61,143 nucleotides of DNA from TMED8 sp038125725 (GTDB lineage: Bacteria > Pseudomonadota > Alphaproteobacteria > Rhodospirillales > Casp-alpha2), in assembly GCA_038125725.1 (NCBI GenBank), contig JAYPEK010000024.1, positions 1 through 61,143 on the forward strand. Reading direction: 5' to 3'. The position numbers were made by a program, and so were the translations under genes. Numbering within the stretch: the stretch's first letter is position 1; the number at the start of each line of letters is the position of its first letter. Of this stretch, positions 59,017-61,143 are shown in pieces. The notes under the pieces were generated by a model. It was not told the origin of the DNA, ran no database searches, and worked only from the letters and a program-made list of their open reading frames with translations.

Positions 59017-61143
59017 TCAAGAGCAGCCACTCGTGGCGCCACAGGTGTTGCACTTCAGGCAGGTGCCGTTGCGCACCAGCGTGAAGTTTCCGCAATCACC
59101 GCAGGGATCTCCCTCGTAACCCTTCATCCGTGCCTCGCGCACTTGATCCATGTGCGTGTCGGTTTCGTCCATCACTTGCTGAGACACGGCGATCGGTGCC
59201 GCCTGGGCGAGCGCTTCGGGCGGCGTGACCTGGGCGCCGACGGCTTGTGCCACCGGTCCGCCATCGGTTCCCGTCGCCTGTTGCGCCGCCACTGTTTGCG
59301 CGGCGGCCTGTTGCGCGCTTTCCGAGCGGGTGCCCTTGATCACCAGCAGGTTGCGCGTGTAGCCGGAACTGGCCAGTTTCCGGACCACTTCCATGGCCTC
59401 GCTTTCCTCGGCCGGCAGGTCGCCTTCGTCGGAGCCGTCGCCGATGGCGTCGGGCACCAGGTCCTGCGGTTCCACGTGTGCGAGGTCGTTGCGGCCGAGG
59501 TACGAGACCGCCAGTTCGCGGAAGATGTAGTCGAGGATAGAGGTCGCCATCTTGATGGTGTCGTTGCCGGTGACCATGCCCGCCGGATCGAAGCGGGTGA
59601 AGGTGAAGGCTTCGACGTATTCATCCAGCGGCACGCCGTACTGCAGGCCGATGGAAATGGCGATGGCGAAGTTGTTCATCAACGAGCGGAAGGCGGCGCC
59701 TTCCTTGTGCATGTCGACGAAGATTTCCGCCAGGCGGCCGTCCTCGAATTCACCGGTGTGCAGGTACACCTTGTGGCCGCCGACGGTGGCCTTCTGGATG
59801 TAGCCCTTGCGCCGGTGCGGCGGGCGGATGCGCTTGGCGATGTAGCGCTCGACGATGCGCTCGGCAACGATCTCGGCACGCACCGTGTTGGGCGCGTCGG
59901 CGATGTCTTCCTCCAGTTCCACGTCGTCGATCAACGAGGACTGCAGCGGCTGCGACAGCTTGGAGCCGTCGCGGTAGAGCGCGTTCGCCTTCAGCCCCAG
60001 TTCCCAGGACAGCATGTACGCGCTCTTGCAGTCCTCGACGGTGGCCTTGTTCGGCATGTTGATGGTCTTGGAGATGGCGCCCGAGATGAACGGCTGGCTC
60101 GCCGCCATCATGTGGATGTGGCTCTCCACCGAGAGGTAGCGCTTGCCTTCGGCGCCGCAGGGGTTGGCGCAGTCGAACACCGAAAGATGCTCTTCCTTCA
60201 GGTGCGGCGCGCCTTCCAGCGTCATGGTGCCGCAGACGTAGTTCTTGGCGGCGCGGATTTCCTCTTTCGAGAAGCCGAGCGCGGTCAGCATGCAGAAGTT
60301 CTCGCTGCTGAGATCCTGAGCCGTGAAGCCGAGGGTCTCGGTGCAGAAATTCTCGCCCAGCGTCCACTTGTTGAACACGAACTTGATGTCGAAGGCTTCG
60401 GCGACGTTCTTCTCGACGACCTCGAGCACTTCGCCGGTAAAGCCTTTTTCCATCAGGGTTTCGTGGTTGATGCCGGGCGCGCCCTTCATGGTGCCGCGGC
60501 CGACCGCGTAGTTGATCATCTCCTCGATCTGCTCCTCGGCGTAGCCGAGACCGCGCAGCGCCACCGGCACCATGCGGTTGATGATCTTGAAGTAGCCGCC
60601 GCCGGCGAGCTTCTTGAACTTCACCAGGGCGAAGTCGGGCTCGATGCCGGTGGTGTCGCAATCCATGACCAGGCCGATGGTGCCCGTCGGCGCGATCACC
60701 GAAACCTGGGCGTTGCGATAGCCGTGCTGCTCGCCCAGCTCCAGCGCCCGGTCCCAGGCCATCTGGGCGGCGTTGGCGAGGCCGGCGTCGGGGTTGGCTT
60801 CCGCCTTCAGCGGCACCGGCATGGTTGACAGGCCCTCGTAGCCGCAATCGACGCCCTGCGCGGCGCGGCGATGATTGCGCATGACCCGCAGCATGGCGTC
60901 GCGGTTCTCGTCGAAGCGCGGGAAGGCGCCCAACTCCTCGGCCATTTCCGCGGACGTGGCGTAGGAGACGCCGGTCATCAGCGCCGAGATGGCGCCGCAG
61001 ATCGCGCGGCCTTCCTCGCTGTCGTAGCTGTAGCCCGACGCCATCAGGTAGCCGCCGATGTTGGCGAAACCGAGGCCCAGCGTGCGGAACTCGTAGGAGA
61101 GCTCGGCGATGCGCGCCGACGGGAACTGCGCCATCAGCACCGA
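59017..61143 (-). CDS. nrdJ: B12-dependent class II ribonucleotide reductase (C-terminal part)
   Basis: 709 codons up to the window edge; the start lies beyond 61143. Segments seen are SVIAPTGTIGLVMDCDTTGIEP, then FKKLAGGGYFKIINRMVP, a long conserved catalytic region (NFCTETLGF, ASQPFISGAISKTINMPN), and a C-terminal zinc-ribbon-like tail CGDCGNFTLVRNGTCLKC with CGATSGCS. The tail holds the redox-shuttle cysteines. It converts ribonucleotides to deoxyribonucleotides using adenosylcobalamin. Because the 5' end is outside, any cobalamin riboswitch cannot be seen. An Ala/Gln-rich linker (about residues 605-650 of the visible part) precedes the tail. Confidence 0.95.
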   Translation of the reverse strand, partial: SVLMAQFPSARIAELSYEFRTLGLGFANIGGYLMASGYSYDSEEGRAICGAISALMTGVSYATSAEMAEELGAFPRFDENRDAMLRVMRNHRRAAQGVDCGYEGLSTMPVPLKAEANPDAGLANAAQMAWDRALELGEQHGYRNAQVSVIAPTGTIGLVMDCDTTGIEPDFALVKFKKLAGGGYFKIINRMVPVALRGLGYAEEQIEEMINYAVGRGTMKGAPGINHETLMEKGFTGEVLEVVEKNVAEAFDIKFVFNKWTLGENFCTETLGFTAQDLSSENFCMLTALGFSKEEIRAAKNYVCGTMTLEGAPHLKEEHLSVFDCANPCGAEGKRYLSVESHIHMMAASQPFISGAISKTINMPNKATVEDCKSAYMLSWELGLKANALYRDGSKLSQPLQSSLIDDVELEEDIADAPNTVRAEIVAERIVERYIAKRIRPPHRRKGYIQKATVGGHKVYLHTGEFEDGRLAEIFVDMHKEGAAFRSLMNNFAIAISIGLQYGVPLDEYVEAFTFTRFDPAGMVTGNDTIKMATSILDYIFRELAVSYLGRNDLAHVEPQDLVPDAIGDGSDEGDLPAEESEAMEVVRKLASSGYTRNLLVIKGTRSESAQQAAAQTVAAQQATGTDGGPVAQAVGAQVTPPEALAQAAPIAVSQQVMDETDTHMDQVREARMKGYEGDPCGDCGNFTLVRNGTCLKCNTCGATSGCS

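Noticed and set aside
61000..61143. Cobalamin riboswitch for nrdJ
   Set aside because: The start of nrdJ lies beyond the window, so its leader cannot be examined.

Overview
This 61 kb, GC-rich window looks like chromosomal DNA from an alphaproteobacterium, most likely a free-living, respiring member of the Rhodospirillales or a close relative. The taxonomic markers are a MipZ division-plane ATPase, a textbook CtrA box (TTAA-N7-TTAAC) in front of fliN, a class II (B12-dependent) ribonucleotide reductase, the clpS-clpA pair, a polyhydroxyalkanoate phasin, and a DTGAS retropepsin-like membrane protease. This placement comes from protein families seen in the sequence, not from a database search.

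Layout. (1) 1-203: the right-hand edge of a probable integrated element. AT-rich DNA runs into the 3' part of a tRNA-Lys(UUU) gene that has no matching 5' half, followed by the tRNA terminator. (2) 0.3-4.2 kb: a small ParB-like protein, a Crp/Fnr regulator divergent from a cytochrome c'/c556, small secreted proteins, and a tectonin-propeller gene interrupted by one in-frame TAA. (3) 4.2-10.2 kb: an AraC/PobR-type regulator with a sulfatase-family hydrolase on one strand, and a complete P450-ferredoxin-ferredoxin reductase electron chain plus a Cys-motif protein on the other. (4) 10.3-19.2 kb: response regulator, XRE regulator, a dense patch of very small proteins, a membrane aspartic protease, CtrA-boxed fliN, ChaC with a frameshifted isomerase, cytochrome c, and an ECF sigma/anti-sigma pair. 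(5) 19.2-24.8 kb: two SDR proteins lacking the usual catalytic residues, a REC-PP2C phosphatase, and a nitrate/sulfonate/taurine-type ABC importer. (6) 24.8-35.4 kb: a 1323-residue hybrid kinase with five tandem PAS units, a GMC alcohol dehydrogenase coupled to an acyl-CoA synthetase, and a divergent TRAP transporter. A perfect FNR box lies between the last two units. (7) 35.4-46.5 kb: a degenerate GH114-like secreted protein, a glycosyltransferase, a molybdopterin oxidoreductase overlapping mipZ, a VWA-like protein with a membrane J-protein, and galU-ugd-phosphohexomutase for sugar nucleotides. (8) 46.5-61.1 kb: D,D-carboxypeptidase, phasin under a TGC-N3-GCA operator pair, clpS-clpA, secreted and proteolytic proteins, nitronate monooxygenase-RidA, a REC-metallo-beta-lactamase fusion, and nrdJ, which is cut by the window end.

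How it fits together. Most of the window is house-keeping and accessory metabolism with heavy signalling (four receiver-domain proteins, an ECF system, and AraC, XRE and Crp regulators). The accessory catabolic pieces (P450/sulfatase, GMC/acyl-CoA synthetase/TRAP, ABC/SDR) suggest use of aromatic or aliphatic organic acids and sulfonates. Oxygen-linked regulation is suggested by two FNR-type dyads. The least ordinary items are the REC-MBL fusion, the PAS array, the catalytically degenerate SDR and GH114 proteins, the phasin operator architecture, and the tRNA-Lys att edge that predicts an island just left of the window. I did not find a clearly new multi-gene defence or mobile system inside the window.
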